The notes: generated from the sequence alone by a model not told the origin. DNA of 64,000 nucleotides from an uncultured Sutterellaceae bacterium (GCA_902797695.1 CADBTW010000088.1:1-64000), one strand, 5' to 3'; positions 37,787 through 48,152 are shown, counted from the stretch's first letter. A program made the numbers and translations.

Positions 37787-39925
37787 ATGGCTACTCTTGA
37801 CCCGAAGGCCGCCGCCCCCGCGAGGGCGAGCTGGCAGCTCGCACGCTCCGCTGTGGAGCCGCTTTTCGCCGGGCAGCGCCTCGAGACAGGCGAGTCCCGC
37901 CTCGCCCACGCTGACGGCATGGCGAGCATCCTGCGGGGCATCAGGGATGACGACGAGCTCATCGCCGCCGCCTACCTCTTCTCGGTTTACGACGACCTGA
38001 AGAATCCCGAGGAGTGGATCGAAAAGAGCTTCGGCGGCAAGGTCCTCGAGCTTTGCGCGGACCTGCGCAAGCTGATGAAGCTCTCGGCCCGGGCCCGTTC
38101 CGACAACAAGGAGGCGAACGCCGCCTCGCAGCCCGAGAAGCTCCGCAAGATGCTCCTCGCGATGTGCGGGGACCTCCGGGTCGTGCTCCTGCGGCTCGCG
38201 AGCCGCCTGCAGACCCTCCGCTGGTTCGTCCAGAACCCGAGCCCGGAAGCCGCGGTTTACGGCGCGGAGACCCTTCAGCTCTATTCGCCGCTCGCCAACC
38301 GTCTCGGCATTTGGCAGATGAAGTGGGAGCTCGAGGACCTCTCGCTCCGGTTCACGAAGCCCGATGTCTACCGCGCGATCGTGAAGGACCTCGACGCGAC
38401 GCGCGCCCAGCGCCTCGCCTTCGTGCAGGCGGCGGTCTCGAAGATCCGCAGCCTTCTCGCCGAGCACCACATCAGGGGAGAGGTCTCCGGCCGTTCGAAG
38501 CACATCTACTCGATCTGGCTCAAGATGGAGCGGAAGCACCTCACGTTCAACCGGCTCTTCGACCTGCGGGCGCTCCGCGTGATCGTGGACACGGTCGGGC
38601 AGTGCTACGAGGTCCTTTCGATTCTGAACGAGAACTTCACCCCGATCCAGTCCGAGTACGACGACTACATCGCTCACCCGAAGCCGAACGGGTACCGGTC
38701 GCTCCACACCGTGATCAAGGCCTCCGACGGCCTCCCGGTCGAGATCCAGATCCGCACGAAGGCGATGCACGAGTTCGCGGAGCTCGGCTTCGCCGCGCAC
38801 TGGCGCTACAAGGAGGCGGGGAATTCGCTCGGAGTGAACTCCGCCGAGGAGCAGAAGGTCGTGTGGCTGAGGCAGCTGCTCGCCTGGCACTCCGACGTCG
38901 AGCCCCCGAAGGCGCCCGGGTTCGAGGACGAGATGATCTACGCCCTCACGCCGATGGGCCGCGTGGTGGAACTCGGCGCCGGGAGCACCCCGGTCGACTT
39001 CGCCTACATGGTCCACACGCAGCTCGGGCACCGCTGCCGCGGCGCGAAGGTGAACGGGGCGATGGTGCCGCTCACCCACGTGCTGAAGACCGGGGACACG
39101 GTCGAGGTGATCGCCGCGAAGACCGGCGGCCCGTCCCGCGACTGGATGAACCCAGAGCTCGGGTACGCGGCGATGGCCCGCACGCGGGGCAAGGTCCGCA
39201 CCTGGTTCAACCAGCAGCACATCAGGGAGCAGACGGAGAAGGGCCGGAACGAGCTCGACCGCGAGCTCGCCCGCCTCGGGAAGTCCACGTTCAGCCTGGA
39301 GGCCCTCGCGAAGGCGCTCGGGTTCGAGTCGGTGGACGAGCTCTGCCTCACGATCGCGAGGGACGAGATCTCGTCGCGCGCGATTGAGGCGGTCGTGAAT
39401 CCCCAGGCGCCGAAGAAGCAGGAGGAAGCCGTTCCCCCGATTCCGCTCAAGTCCTCCCAGCAGAAGCAGGGCGGCGGGAAGAGCAAGGTGCTCGTGGTCG
39501 GGGTCGACTCGCTCCTCACGCAGCTCGCGAAATGCTGCCATCCGGTTCCCCCTGACGAGATCATCGGATTCGTGTCGCGGGGCAGGGGGGTCGTCGTGCA
39601 CCGCGCCGACTGCCCGAACGTGAGGAACCTGATGGAGCGCTCGAGGGAGCGCCTGATAGAGGTTTCCTGGGGCAAGGTCCCGGACGACGCCGTGTACCCG
39701 ATGGAGATCCTCGTCCTCGCGCGAGACCGCATCGGGCTGCTGAAGGACGTGACGGACGTCTTCATCCGGCTGAAGATCAACATCACGAAGGTGAACACTC
39801 AGAGCTCGCCCGACGGCATCGCCCGGCTTCGCTTCGGCATCGAGGTGCGGGGCGCGGACCTTCTCGGGCAGGCGGTGAAGGAAGTCCTCGGGGTGAAGGG
39901 GGTCATTTCGGCCCGGAGAAGCTGA
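37787..39925 (+). CDS. relA: (p)ppGpp synthetase RelA
   Basis: A 712-residue long RSH enzyme that makes (p)ppGpp on starved ribosomes. The N-terminal hydrolase domain is degenerate: LFSV (64-67) stands where active enzymes have an HD pair. The synthetase domain has GRSKHIYSIWLKM (about 235-247), EYDD (290-293), the ExDD form of RelA, and NGYRSLHTVI. TGS (about 385-445), a zinc-finger or helical region and a C-terminal ACT domain follow. This pattern makes it RelA rather than bifunctional SpoT, whose gene must be elsewhere. Confidence 0.92.
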   Translation: MATLDPKAAAPARASWQLARSAVEPLFAGQRLETGESRLAHADGMASILRGIRDDDELIAAAYLFSVYDDLKNPEEWIEKSFGGKVLELCADLRKLMKLSARARSDNKEANAASQPEKLRKMLLAMCGDLRVVLLRLASRLQTLRWFVQNPSPEAAVYGAETLQLYSPLANRLGIWQMKWELEDLSLRFTKPDVYRAIVKDLDATRAQRLAFVQAAVSKIRSLLAEHHIRGEVSGRSKHIYSIWLKMERKHLTFNRLFDLRALRVIVDTVGQCYEVLSILNENFTPIQSEYDDYIAHPKPNGYRSLHTVIKASDGLPVEIQIRTKAMHEFAELGFAAHWRYKEAGNSLGVNSAEEQKVVWLRQLLAWHSDVEPPKAPGFEDEMIYALTPMGRVVELGAGSTPVDFAYMVHTQLGHRCRGAKVNGAMVPLTHVLKTGDTVEVIAAKTGGPSRDWMNPELGYAAMARTRGKVRTWFNQQHIREQTEKGRNELDRELARLGKSTFSLEALAKALGFESVDELCLTIARDEISSRAIEAVVNPQAPKKQEEAVPPIPLKSSQQKQGGGKSKVLVVGVDSLLTQLAKCCHPVPPDEIIGFVSRGRGVVVHRADCPNVRNLMERSRERLIEVSWGKVPDDAVYPMEILVLARDRIGLLKDVTDVFIRLKINITKVNTQSSPDGIARLRFGIEVRGADLLGQAVKEVLGVKGVISARRS

Positions 39926-39971
39926 TTTTCTCAGTGCAAACCCTGAAAAAGGGAAAATTTCGCGGGAAAAT

Positions 39972-39999
39972 TTGCTTTTTTAATTTTTATTCGTACAAT
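39972..39999 (+). promoter_or_regulatory. candidate promoter of tRNA-Val
   Basis: TTGCTT (39972-39977) and TACAAT (39994-39999) are 16 bases apart in a very AT-rich stretch. The tRNA begins 12 bases after the -10. Confidence 0.55.
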
Positions 40000-40011
40000 A
40001 AGAAGCCTCTC

Positions 40012-40088
40012 AGGCACGTAGCTCAGCTGGTTAGAGCATCACCTTGACATGGTGGGGGTCGTTGGTTCGAGTCCAATCGTGCCTACCA
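40012..40088 (+). tRNA. tRNA-Val (anticodon GAC)
   Basis: Acceptor AGGCACG/CGTGCCT, anticodon stem CACC/GGTG with loop containing TTGACAT (GAC), T loop TTCGAGT and encoded CCA. It is 77 bases long. Confidence 0.96.
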
Positions 40089-40198
40089 AATTTTCTGGGA
40101 GCGCTGTGTTGTCGTCGGGCTCGTTTCTATTGAATCGAACTACGGTGACCACCATTCGATGATGGCGAGTCACACGGCGTTTTCGTAGTATAAAAAAG

Positions 40199-40226
40199 AG
40201 TGCGGCTTCGTCCGCACTTTTTTTTT
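40199..40226 (+). terminator. terminator after tRNA-Val
   Basis: AGTGCGG (40199-40205) pairs with CCGCACT (40212-40218) and a run of T follows to 40226. It lies 110 bases after the tRNA; the spacer shows no gene. Confidence 0.88.
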
Positions 40227-40281
40227 GACCCGAAAAACTTTTGTCGATCCCCGGGCTCAAGGTTCGGAAAAGGGAGAAAAA

Positions 40282-42210
40282 ATGTTGGAAATCACACTGC
40301 CGGATGGCTCGAAGCGTGAATTTGAAGGACCGGTTACGGTCGCCCAGATCGCAGCCTCCATCGGCGCCGGGCTAGCCCGTGCAGCGGTCGCCGGCCGCGT
40401 CGACGGGAAGCTCGTCGACCTCTCCACTCCTGTCGAGAAGGACGCTTCCGTCGCCATTGTGACCGCGAAGGACGAGGACGGCCTTGCCGTCATCCGCCAT
40501 TCCACCGCCCACCTCATGGCCCAGGCCGTGAAGCAGCTCTTCCCCGAGGTCCAGGTGACGATCGGGCCGTCGATCGAGAACGGCTTCTACTATGACTTCT
40601 CCTCGAAGAAGCCCTTCACCGAGGATGACCTCGCGAAGATCGAGAAGCGCATGGACGAGCTCGCGAAGGAGAACCTCCCGATCACCCGCCGCCTCGTCAC
40701 CCGCGCTGAGGCGATCGAGTTCTTCGAGAAGCTCGGCGAGCACTACAAGGTCGAGCTCGTGAAGGCGATTCCCGAGGGCGACGAGATCTCGCTCTACACG
40801 CAGGGCGACTTCACCGACCTCTGCCGCGGGCCCCACGTCCCGAGCACGGGCTGCCTCAAGGTCCACAAGCTCCTCAAGGTCGCCGGGGCCTACTGGCGCG
40901 GCGACTCGAAGAACGAGATGCTGCAGCGCATCTACGGCACGGCCTTCGCCTCGAAGGACGACCTCAAGGCCTACCTGCACATGCTTGAGGAGGCGAGCCG
41001 CCGCGACCACCGCAAGCTCGGCAAGGATATGGACCTCTTCCATCTTCAGGACGAGGCTCCGGGCATGATCTTCTGGCACGCGAAGGGCTGGGCGCTCTGG
41101 CAGGTGATCGAGCAGTACATGCGCCAGGTCTACCGCGACAACGGCTACCAGGAAGTGAAGGCTCCGCAGCTGCTTGACCGTTCCCTCTGGGAGAAGTCCG
41201 GCCACTGGGCGAAGTACCGCTCCAACATGTTCACGACGGAGTCCGAGAACCGCTTCTACGCCCTGAAGCCGATGAACTGCCCGGGCCACATCCAGATCTT
41301 CAAGAACGCGCTCCGCTCCTACCGCGATCTTCCGATCCGCTACGGCGAGTTCGGCCAGTGCCACCGCAACGAGCCCTCGGGCTCGCTCCACGGCCTGATG
41401 CGCGTCCGCGGCTTCACGCAGGACGATGGCCACATCTTCTGCACCGAGGACCAGATCCTTCCGGAGTGCGTGCACTTCACCTCGCTCGTGAAGCGCGTCT
41501 ACAAGGACTTCGGGTTCGGCGAGATCGAGTACTTCATCGCGACCCGTCCTGAGATGAGGATCGGCGACGACGCCACCTGGGACAAGGCCGAGAAGGCCCT
41601 GATGGTCGCGCTCGACAGCGCCGGGGTGAAGTACAAGATCCTCCCGGGCGAAGGCGCGTTCTACGGTCCGAAGGTCGAGTACCACCTCCGCGACTGCCTC
41701 GGCCGCTCCTGGCAGTGCGGCACGGTCCAGGTCGACTTCCAGATGCCGGGGCGGCTTGGCGCCGAGTACGTCGACGCCGACGACAAGCGCCGCGTCCCCG
41801 TCATGCTCCACCGCGCGATCCTCGGCTCGCTCGAGCGCTGGATCGGCATCCTGCTCGAGCACTACGCCGGTGCCCTCCCGCCGTGGCTCGCCCCGGTGCA
41901 GGTCGCGGTCGCCTCGATCACCGACTCGCAGGCCGACTACGCCCACGAGGTGTACCAGAAGCTGTTCAATGCGGGTTATCGAGTAGTCGAAGATTTGCGC
42001 AGCGAGAAGATCAACTATAAAATTCGCGAACTTAGTTTGTCGAAAGTTCCGTACATTCTTGTCGTCGGCGACAAGGAGAAGCAGTCGGGTACTGTGGCCG
42101 TGCGCCTGCGCGGTGGCCGCAATCTCGGCGCCGTGAGCCTTGAGGACTTCACCGCAAGGCTCGCCGCACGCGTTGCCGACCATTCCAACATTGAGGTTGC
42201 CAATAATTGA
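40282..42210 (+). CDS. thrS: threonine--tRNA ligase
   Basis: A 642-residue class II synthetase: TGS domain (1-60), an editing domain with [11 protein letters not shown] (HxxxH, about 74), the catalytic core ([23 protein letters not shown]) and a C-terminal anticodon-binding domain. AAAGGGAG precedes the ATG at 40282; the open frame upstream to 40225 is not conserved. It heads the thrS-infC-rpmI-rplT-pheST-ihfA cluster, and its stop overlaps the infC start. Confidence 0.98.
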   Translation: MLEITLPDGSKREFEGPVTVAQIAASIGAGLARAAVAGRVDGKLVDLSTPVEKDASVAIVTAKDEDGLAVIRHSTAHLMAQAVKQLFPEVQVTIGPSIENGFYYDFSSKKPFTEDDLAKIEKRMDELAKENLPITRRLVTRAEAIEFFEKLGEHYKVELVKAIPEGDEISLYTQGDFTDLCRGPHVPSTGCLKVHKLLKVAGAYWRGDSKNEMLQRIYGTAFASKDDLKAYLHMLEEASRRDHRKLGKDMDLFHLQDEAPGMIFWHAKGWALWQVIEQYMRQVYRDNGYQEVKAPQLLDRSLWEKSGHWAKYRSNMFTTESENRFYALKPMNCPGHIQIFKNALRSYRDLPIRYGEFGQCHRNEPSGSLHGLMRVRGFTQDDGHIFCTEDQILPECVHFTSLVKRVYKDFGFGEIEYFIATRPEMRIGDDATWDKAEKALMVALDSAGVKYKILPGEGAFYGPKVEYHLRDCLGRSWQCGTVQVDFQMPGRLGAEYVDADDKRRVPVMLHRAILGSLERWIGILLEHYAGALPPWLAPVQVAVASITDSQADYAHEVYQKLFNAGYRVVEDLRSEKINYKIRELSLSKVPYILVVGDKEKQSGTVAVRLRGGRNLGAVSLEDFTARLAARVADHSNIEVANN

Positions 42211-42749
42211 TGTTTAACAGCAGGGAAGACTCCAGGGAAGAACGCACGCATCGCATCAACCGCGAGATCCGGATTCCGGAGGTCCGGGTGACGATGCCTG
42301 ACGGAACGAGTCTTGTCATGCCTACGTTCGAAGCCCTCCGCAAGGCCGAGGAGCTCGGCGTGGACCTGGTCGAAGTTGCTCCGAAGGCCCGTCCCCCGGT
42401 CTGCAAGCTGATCGACTACGGCAAGTTCAAGTACCAGGAGCAGAAGCGCGCCCAGGAAGCGAAGGCGAAGCAGAAGGTGACGCAGGTGAAGGAAGTGAAG
42501 TTCCGCCCCGCCACCGATGACAACGACTTCCAGACGAAGATCCGCTCCGTCCGCCGCTTCATCGAGGGCGGGGACAAGGCGAAGATCACGCTTCGTTACC
42601 GCGGCCGCGAAATGGCGCACCAGGAGTTCGGAGCCGACCTCCTCGAACGGGTGAAGACGGAACTCGCCGACATCGCCCAGGTGGAGCAGAAGCCGAAGCT
42701 CGAAGGCCGCCAGATGATCATGGTCCTCGGGCCGAAGCGCAAGAAGTAG
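42210..42749 (+). CDS. infC: translation initiation factor IF-3
   Basis: A 179-residue initiation factor that binds the 30S subunit and checks start codons. The N-domain ([13 protein letters not shown] to about 80) and C-domain (about 90-179) are joined by a Lys-rich linker. The start is unusual to place: ATG at 42210 overlaps the thrS TGA by one base, and TTG at 42207 precedes it. In E. coli infC starts with AUU for autoregulation; here the rare codon is not seen, so that control may differ. Confidence 0.95.
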   Translation: MFNSREDSREERTHRINREIRIPEVRVTMPDGTSLVMPTFEALRKAEELGVDLVEVAPKARPPVCKLIDYGKFKYQEQKRAQEAKAKQKVTQVKEVKFRPATDDNDFQTKIRSVRRFIEGGDKAKITLRYRGREMAHQEFGADLLERVKTELADIAQVEQKPKLEGRQMIMVLGPKRKK

Positions 42750-42789
42750 TCTGCTTCCCCTTCCGCGCGAACCAAGTGTTTTGCAGTAC

Positions 42790-42824
42790 CTCCGGAGATC
42801 CCCTCCCGGGACTTCCGGAGTTTT
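42790..42824 (+). terminator. terminator/attenuator between infC and rpmI
   Basis: CTCCGGA (42790-42796) pairs with TCCGGAG (42814-42820), followed by TTTTA. A longer-range pairing AGGGGC..GCCCCT surrounds the following bases. In other bacteria L20 represses its operon through the rpmI leader, so this may be regulatory. Confidence 0.45.
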
Positions 42825-42912
42825 AGAAGAAGTGATTCAGGGGCTTTTCAAGACCGACCGGCCTTTTTTCGGAAGGCGCCCCTGCGTCAGTCAATAAAAG
42901 AGGAAACGGCAA

Positions 42913-43113
42913 ATGCCGAAGATGAAAACCAAGCGGGCTGCCGCGAAGCGCTTCAAGCTGCGTTCCGGCGGTTCCATCAAGTTTGGCCACTCGACCAAGC
43001 GTCACATCCTGTCCCATCGCACGACCAAGAACAAGCGCCACCTGCGCGGCATGGTGACGGTTGCCAAGTGCAATGAGCTCAACGTCAAGCGCATGCTTGC
43101 CATCGCTTCCTGA
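42913..43113 (+). CDS. rpmI: 50S ribosomal protein L35
   Basis: A 66-residue basic protein ([22 protein letters not shown]-rich), of normal L35 length and sequence. AAAGAGGAAAC precedes the ATG. It is followed 21 bases later by rplT, the usual order. Confidence 0.97.
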   Translation: MPKMKTKRAAAKRFKLRSGGSIKFGHSTKRHILSHRTTKNKRHLRGMVTVAKCNELNVKRMLAIAS

Positions 43114-43134
43114 TCTGGATAGGAGAATAAGAAG

Positions 43135-43491
43135 ATGCCTCGAGTTAAGCGTGGTGTAACCGCTCGTGCCCGTCATAAGAAGCTGCTCGCCCTTGCCAAG
43201 GGCTACAGCCTCCGTGCCAACAATGTGTTCCGTGTGGCCAAGGAAGCCGTCATGCGCGGCGCCCAGTACGCCTACCGTGACCGCCGTGCGAAGAAGCGCG
43301 TCTTCCGCCGCCTCTGGATCGCCCGTATCAACGCCGCGACCCGTGCGAACGGAATGACCTACAGCGCCTTCATCAACGGCCTTCACAAGGCGAACATCGG
43401 CCTTGACCGCAAGGTTCTTGCCGACATGGCCGTGTTTGACAAGGAAGGCTTTGCAGCTCTGGTCGAGAAGGCCAAGGCCGCTCGCGCCTGA
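43135..43491 (+). CDS. rplT: 50S ribosomal protein L20
   Basis: A 118-residue 23S rRNA-binding protein ([42 protein letters not shown], in parts), essential for early 50S assembly and often a repressor of its own operon. TAGGAG precedes the ATG. Confidence 0.98.
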   Translation: MPRVKRGVTARARHKKLLALAKGYSLRANNVFRVAKEAVMRGAQYAYRDRRAKKRVFRRLWIARINAATRANGMTYSAFINGLHKANIGLDRKVLADMAVFDKEGFAALVEKAKAARA

Positions 43492-43570
43492 TAGGTTCTC
43501 GAACCTGTCGCAGTAGCAGAGGGGCGCACCTCCCCGGGGCCCCGTGGCACGGGGAAGCGTTCCTCGACTT

Positions 43571-43609
43571 AAAAGGGGCGGGCCGGCAGTTTCGGGCCGC
43601 CCCTTTTTT
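43571..43609 (+). terminator. terminator between rplT and pheS
   Basis: AAAAGGGGCGG (43571-43581) pairs perfectly with CCGCCCCTTTT (43597-43607), followed by more T. A CCCCG/CGGGG hairpin lies 15 bases earlier. No Phe-rich leader peptide like E. coli pheM is visible, so attenuation is not shown. Confidence 0.85.
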
Positions 43610-43706
43610 CGTTTCTCTCTTTCTTGTCTTCTGCTAGAAGCGGGCAGGCCCCCGGGCGTCGTCCCTTTCGCCCTCCCGTCCCGTTTTCCGTCTCGGAATC
43701 AAAAAA

Positions 43707-44726
43707 ATGGAAGATTTGTCCAAACTGATTGAATCCGCCAGGCAGGCGTTCGCTGAGGCGACCCAGCCCGCAGCGCTTGAGGATGCCAAGGCGAAGTTCC
43801 TTGGCAAGTCCGGTTCCCTCACCGCGATGATGAAGAATCTCAGGGAACTCGCTGCGGACCAGCGGAAAGCGGCCGGTGCGCAGATCAACGCCGCGAAGCG
43901 CGCGGTCGAGGAGGCCCTGAACGACCGCCGGAACGCCCTCGCCGAGGAAGCGCTCCAGAAGAAGCTCTCCGAAGAGTCGATCGACGTGACGCTGCCGGGG
44001 CGGGAGAGCCCCGCGGGCGGCATCCACCCCGTGATCCGCACCTGGATCCGGATCGAGGAGATCTTCCGCTCGATCGGCTTCGATGTCGCGAGCGGCCCCG
44101 AGATCGAGAACGACTGGTACACGTTCACGGCGCTCAACAACCCGCTGAACCACCCGGCCCGCTCGATGCAGGACACGTTCTATGTCGACATGAAGGACGA
44201 GAAGGGACTTCCCCTCCCGCTCCGTCCGCACACCTCCCCGATGCAGGTCCGGTACTCCCGGACCCACACGCCCCCGATCAAGGTGATCGCCCCCGGGCGG
44301 ACCTACCGCGTCGACTCTGACGCGACGCACTCCCCGATGTTCCATCAGGTGGAGGGGCTCTGGATCGGCGACGACATCAGCTTCGCGGACCTGAAGGGCG
44401 TCTACTCGCTCTTCCTGCGCCGGTTCTTCGAGACCGACGACCTCATCGTCCGGTTCCGTCCGAGCTACTTCCCGTTCACCGAGCCGTCGGTCGAGATCGA
44501 CATGATGTTCACGACCGGCTCCCGCAAGGGCAAGTGGCTCGAGATCTCGGGTGCGGGCGAAGTCCACCCGAACGTGGTCCGCAACTACAAGCTCGACCCC
44601 GAGAAGTACTGCGGCTTCGCCTTCGGCTCCGGTCTCGAAAGGCTCACTATGCTGCGCTACGGGATCGACGACCTGCGGCTCTTCTTCGAAGGCGACCTGC
44701 GGTTCCTTCGCCAGTTCAACGAGTAA
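43707..44726 (+). CDS. pheS: phenylalanine--tRNA ligase subunit alpha
   Basis: A 339-residue catalytic alpha subunit of the alpha2-beta2 synthetase. The N-terminal coiled coil (1-85) is followed by the class II core with [29 protein letters not shown] and [14 protein letters not shown]. It lies 15 bases before pheT. Confidence 0.98.
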   Translation: MEDLSKLIESARQAFAEATQPAALEDAKAKFLGKSGSLTAMMKNLRELAADQRKAAGAQINAAKRAVEEALNDRRNALAEEALQKKLSEESIDVTLPGRESPAGGIHPVIRTWIRIEEIFRSIGFDVASGPEIENDWYTFTALNNPLNHPARSMQDTFYVDMKDEKGLPLPLRPHTSPMQVRYSRTHTPPIKVIAPGRTYRVDSDATHSPMFHQVEGLWIGDDISFADLKGVYSLFLRRFFETDDLIVRFRPSYFPFTEPSVEIDMMFTTGSRKGKWLEISGAGEVHPNVVRNYKLDPEKYCGFAFGSGLERLTMLRYGIDDLRLFFEGDLRFLRQFNE

Positions 44727-44741
44727 TGGGGTAGAAGAAAA

Positions 44742-47153
44742 ATGCTGTTTTCAGAAAGCTGGCTTCGCAACTACGCGAACCCCGCCATTTCGAGCGAGGA
44801 ACTCCAGGACGCCCTCACGATGCACGGGCTTGAGGTTGACTCGGCGCACAAGGCGGCGCCCGACTTCACCGGCGTCGTGGTGGCGAAGGTTGTCGAGTGC
44901 GTTCCGCACGAGAATTCCGACCACCTGCACGTCTGCAAGGTGGACGCGGGCACGGGCGAGCTGCTGCAGATCGTCTGCGGCGCCCCGAACGTCCGCACCG
45001 GCGTGAAGACGCCCTGCGCCCTCGTCGGCGCCGAGCTTCCCGGCGGCTTCAAGATCAAGAAGGCGAAGCTTCGCGGCGTCGCCTCGGCTGGAATGCTCTG
45101 CTCGGCCCGCGAGCTCGGGATCTCCGAGGACCACACCGGGATCTGGCTCCTGCCCGACGACGCCCCGGTGGGCGAGGACATCCGCAAGTACGCGAACCTT
45201 GACGACGTGGTGGTCGACCTCAACGTGACCCCGAACCGCGGCGACGCGCTTTCGCTTGCCGGCATCGCCCGCGAGATCCACGCGGTGACCGGGGCCGAGC
45301 TCCGGCTTCCGGAGTGCACGCCCGTTCCCGCGACGAGCTCTGACACGTTCCCGGTGAAGATCGAGTCGCCCGACCTCTGCGGCCGATACACGAGCCGCGT
45401 GATCACGGGGCTCAACCCGAGCGCCCCGACTCCGGGCTGGATGCGCGAGCGGCTCGAACGCTGCGGCATGCGCTCCATCTCGGCACTCGTCGACATTTCA
45501 AACTACGTGATGCTCGAGCTCGGCCGCCCGACCCACTTCTTCGACCTCTCGAAGCTCTCTGGCGGGATCACCGTCCGCTGGGCGAAGGAGGGCGAGAAGG
45601 TGACGCTTCTCAACGGGAACACGGTCGACCTCACGCCCTGGTACGGCGTGATCGCTGACGAGCGCGGCCCCCAGGCAATCGCCGGCATCATGGGCGGCGA
45701 CGCCGACTCGATCGCCGACAACACCTCCTCGATCCTTGTCGAGTCCGCCTTCTTCCAGCCGACGGCCATCCAGGGCCGCGCGAGGAAGCTGAACTTCTCG
45801 ACCGAAAGCTCCTTCCGGTTCGAGCGCGGCGTCGACTACGGCACGACCGCGGACCACATCGAGTACATCACCCGGATGGTCCTCTCGATCTGCGGAACGC
45901 CGGAAACGAAGGTGGGCCCGGTCTCCGACCTCGTTTCCGAGCTTCCCGCGAAGCGCGTCGTGAAGATGCGCGCCGCGCGCTGCCGCAAGCTTGTCGGCGT
46001 CGACATTCCGACCGACTTCATGGCCCAGGCCTTCACCCGCCTCGGGTTCGAGTTCACGCGGGATGGCGAGGACTTCACGGTCACGTCTCCCTCCTACCGG
46101 TTCGACATCGAGATCGAGGAAGACCTCGTCGAGGAAGTGGCGCGGCTCTGGGGCTACGACAAGCTCCCCGAGAACCCGCCGCTCGAGCGCGTCACGATGC
46201 TTCCCGCCCCCGAGGGGCACCGTTCCCAGCACGAGCTTCGCGCGAAGCTTGCCGAGCGCGGCTATCAGGAGCTCGTGAACTTCTCGTTCGTCGAGGAGAA
46301 GTGGGAGCATGATTTCTCGGGCAGCACGAACCCGATCCGGCTCCTGAACCCGATCGCGTCCCAGCTTTCCGTGATGCGCACCCAGCTGATCGGCGGCCTC
46401 GTCGACATCCTGCGCTACAACCTGAACCGCAAGGAGGACCGCGTGCGCGTGTTCGAGCTCGGCCGCGTGTTCTTCCGCGATCCTTCGGTCGAGCCTTCCG
46501 ACATCTCGGTGAAGGGCGTCCGCCAGCCTGAGCACGTCGCGGGGCTCGCCTACGGGACGGCCGACGCTTCCCAGTGGGGCGTAAAGGCCCGCAAGGTCGA
46601 CTTCTACGACGTGAAGGGCGATGTCGAACGGCTCGCCTACCCGCTCAGGCTTGATTTCGTTCCGGAAGTCTTCCCCGCCCTTCATCCGGGCCGCAGCGCC
46701 GGCATCTATCTCGACGGCCGCAGGATCGGCATGATCGGGGAATTGCATCCGAAGCTCCAGCAGGCGTATGATCTCCCACTTTGTCCGGTCGTGTTCGAAC
46801 TCGACGTGGCCCCGTTGCTCGAAATTCCGGTCCCCGAACACCGTGCTGTTTCGAAGTTCCAGAAGGCTCTCCGCGATCTTTCGCTCGTGGTGCCGGCCTC
46901 TGTCAACGCGAAGCAGATTTTCGACACGGTCGAGGCGGCCCGCAGGACCGATCCCCGGCTGTCCGTCCTCACGGACTTCCAGCTTTTCGACGTCTATCGC
47001 CCGAAGGACCAGCCGTCCGCGGACAAGTCCATGGCGTTCCGTCTTGTGATGGAGTCCTTCGGTGAAGAGGCCGTGAGCGAGGCCCAGATCGAGGGCGCGG
47101 TCCAGTCCGTTGTCTCGAACCTGGACAGGCTCGGCGTGCGGCTTCGTGCTTAA
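44742..47153 (+). CDS. pheT: phenylalanine--tRNA ligase subunit beta
   Basis: An 803-residue beta subunit: an N-terminal tRNA-binding OB domain (about 40-150), B3/B4 editing domain (about 210-390), B5, a catalytic-like domain, and a C-terminal ferredoxin-fold anticodon-binding domain (about 705-803). Normal length. GGGGTAGAAG precedes the ATG. ihfA follows 16 bases later, the order found in many proteobacteria. Confidence 0.98.
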   Translation: MLFSESWLRNYANPAISSEELQDALTMHGLEVDSAHKAAPDFTGVVVAKVVECVPHENSDHLHVCKVDAGTGELLQIVCGAPNVRTGVKTPCALVGAELPGGFKIKKAKLRGVASAGMLCSARELGISEDHTGIWLLPDDAPVGEDIRKYANLDDVVVDLNVTPNRGDALSLAGIAREIHAVTGAELRLPECTPVPATSSDTFPVKIESPDLCGRYTSRVITGLNPSAPTPGWMRERLERCGMRSISALVDISNYVMLELGRPTHFFDLSKLSGGITVRWAKEGEKVTLLNGNTVDLTPWYGVIADERGPQAIAGIMGGDADSIADNTSSILVESAFFQPTAIQGRARKLNFSTESSFRFERGVDYGTTADHIEYITRMVLSICGTPETKVGPVSDLVSELPAKRVVKMRAARCRKLVGVDIPTDFMAQAFTRLGFEFTRDGEDFTVTSPSYRFDIEIEEDLVEEVARLWGYDKLPENPPLERVTMLPAPEGHRSQHELRAKLAERGYQELVNFSFVEEKWEHDFSGSTNPIRLLNPIASQLSVMRTQLIGGLVDILRYNLNRKEDRVRVFELGRVFFRDPSVEPSDISVKGVRQPEHVAGLAYGTADASQWGVKARKVDFYDVKGDVERLAYPLRLDFVPEVFPALHPGRSAGIYLDGRRIGMIGELHPKLQQAYDLPLCPVVFELDVAPLLEIPVPEHRAVSKFQKALRDLSLVVPASVNAKQIFDTVEAARRTDPRLSVLTDFQLFDVYRPKDQPSADKSMAFRLVMESFGEEAVSEAQIEGAVQSVVSNLDRLGVRLRA

Positions 47154-47169
47154 GAGGTAAATTTTTCAA

Positions 47170-47514
47170 ATGGCTATAGAAGAAACTGATTTCTCCCCTG
47201 CCGTCGGCACCACGATGACGAAGGCTGACCTCGTCGACGTGCTTTTCGACCGGATGGGCCTTTCCAAGCGCGAGTCGAAGCTTCTCGTCGACGTCTTCTT
47301 CGACGAGATCCGGGCGAGGCTGGAGGAAGGCTGCACGGTGAAGCTTTCCGGGTTCGGCAACTTCCAGCTGCGCGACAAGCCCCAGCGTCCCGGGCGAAAC
47401 CCGAAGACCGGCGAGGAGATCGCCATCACCGCGCGCCGCGTGGTGACTTTCCACGCTTCCGCAAAGCTGCGCGAGGCGGTCCTCGCGGGGTTCCCCGCGA
47501 AGTCCGCGTCCTGA
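47170..47514 (+). CDS. ihfA: integration host factor subunit alpha
   Basis: A 114-residue DNA-bending protein of the HU/IHF family. The beta-arm tip [22 protein letters not shown] carries the intercalating proline and RNPKTG motif. The pairing with pheT identifies it as IHF-alpha. The ATG at 47170 has AGAGGT upstream; the first 15 residues (before MTKADLV, 47215) are an extension over E. coli IhfA. Confidence 0.95.
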   Translation: MAIEETDFSPAVGTTMTKADLVDVLFDRMGLSKRESKLLVDVFFDEIRARLEEGCTVKLSGFGNFQLRDKPQRPGRNPKTGEEIAITARRVVTFHASAKLREAVLAGFPAKSAS

Positions 47515-47670
47515 CCGCTCAGGGCGTCTTCGCTTATCCTTTCCCCCTGGGGACAGGATGGGCTGGAGGAGAACCTGGGGCGTGCGGGGACTGCGTTCTG
47601 CGGGCCCTTCCCCGGTTCTTCTGCATTCCGGGCCGCTTTTTGCGGCCCGGGGTATCTTTGAGCAGGCGGC

Positions 47671-48039
47671 ATGGAAGATAAGGTTGGCGACGCGCTTCCG
47701 CCGATTCCCGGCAAGCGCTACTACACGATCAGCGAGGCGGCTGCCCTTGTGGGCGTCGCCCCGTCGGTTCTGCGGTTCTGGGAGAGCGAGTTCAAGCAGC
47801 TCTCCCCGCGTCGCCACGGCTCAAGGCGCCGCTACGAGGAGAAGGACATACTCCAGGCCCGCGAGATCCGCTCGCTCCTCTACGACGAGGGCTACACGCT
47901 CGCCGGTGCGAAGCAGATCCTCAGGAAGAAGGGCGTGAAGAAGAGGAAAAAGGCTCTCCTCACGCCGGACTTTCCGCGCGACGCGGTCGTGCGGGAGCTG
48001 GAGGAAATCCGGGATTCCATCAAGGATTTCCTTTTTTAG
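47671..48039 (+). CDS. MerR-family transcriptional regulator
   Basis: A 122-residue protein with an N-terminal winged helix-turn-helix (YYTISEAAALVGVAPSVLRFWESEF, RRHGSRRRYEEKDILQAREIRSLLYDEG, in parts) and a short helical tail without metal-binding cysteines. Orthologues sit directly after ihfA across Betaproteobacteria; the target is unknown. A GGGCCGC/GCGGCCC hairpin lies in the spacer from ihfA. Confidence 0.9.
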   Translation: MEDKVGDALPPIPGKRYYTISEAAALVGVAPSVLRFWESEFKQLSPRRHGSRRRYEEKDILQAREIRSLLYDEGYTLAGAKQILRKKGVKKRKKALLTPDFPRDAVVRELEEIRDSIKDFLF

Positions 48040-48046
48040 AATTCCG

Positions 48047-48055
48047 TGCTATACT
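48047..48055 (+). promoter_or_regulatory. extended -10 promoter of tRNA-Pro
   Basis: TGCTATACT (48047-48055) is an extended -10, 11 bases before the tRNA 5' end, just after the MerR stop. The expected -35 is weak, as tolerated for TGn promoters. Confidence 0.55.
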
Positions 48056-48066
48056 CCGTAGCTCAT

Positions 48067-48143
48067 CGGGGTGTGGCGCAGCCTGGTAGCGCACTTGCAT
48101 GGGGTGCAAGGGGTCGTGAGTTCGAGTCCCACCACCCCGACCA
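48067..48143 (+). tRNA. tRNA-Pro (anticodon GGG)
   Basis: Acceptor CGGGGTG/CACCCCG with encoded CCA, anticodon stem CTTGC/GCAAG holding ATGGGGT (GGG), T loop TTCGAGT. It is 77 bases long. C1 of the acceptor is typical for proline tRNAs. Confidence 0.97.
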
Positions 48144-48152
48144 AAATCCAGG

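Noticed and set aside
40089..40198. Attachment site or second tRNA after tRNA-Val
   Set aside because: There is no direct repeat of the tRNA 3' end and no cloverleaf fold; the stretch shows nothing beyond the terminator.
43492..43706. Possible pheM-type Phe leader peptide before pheS
   Set aside because: No short frame with a Phe run precedes the terminator.
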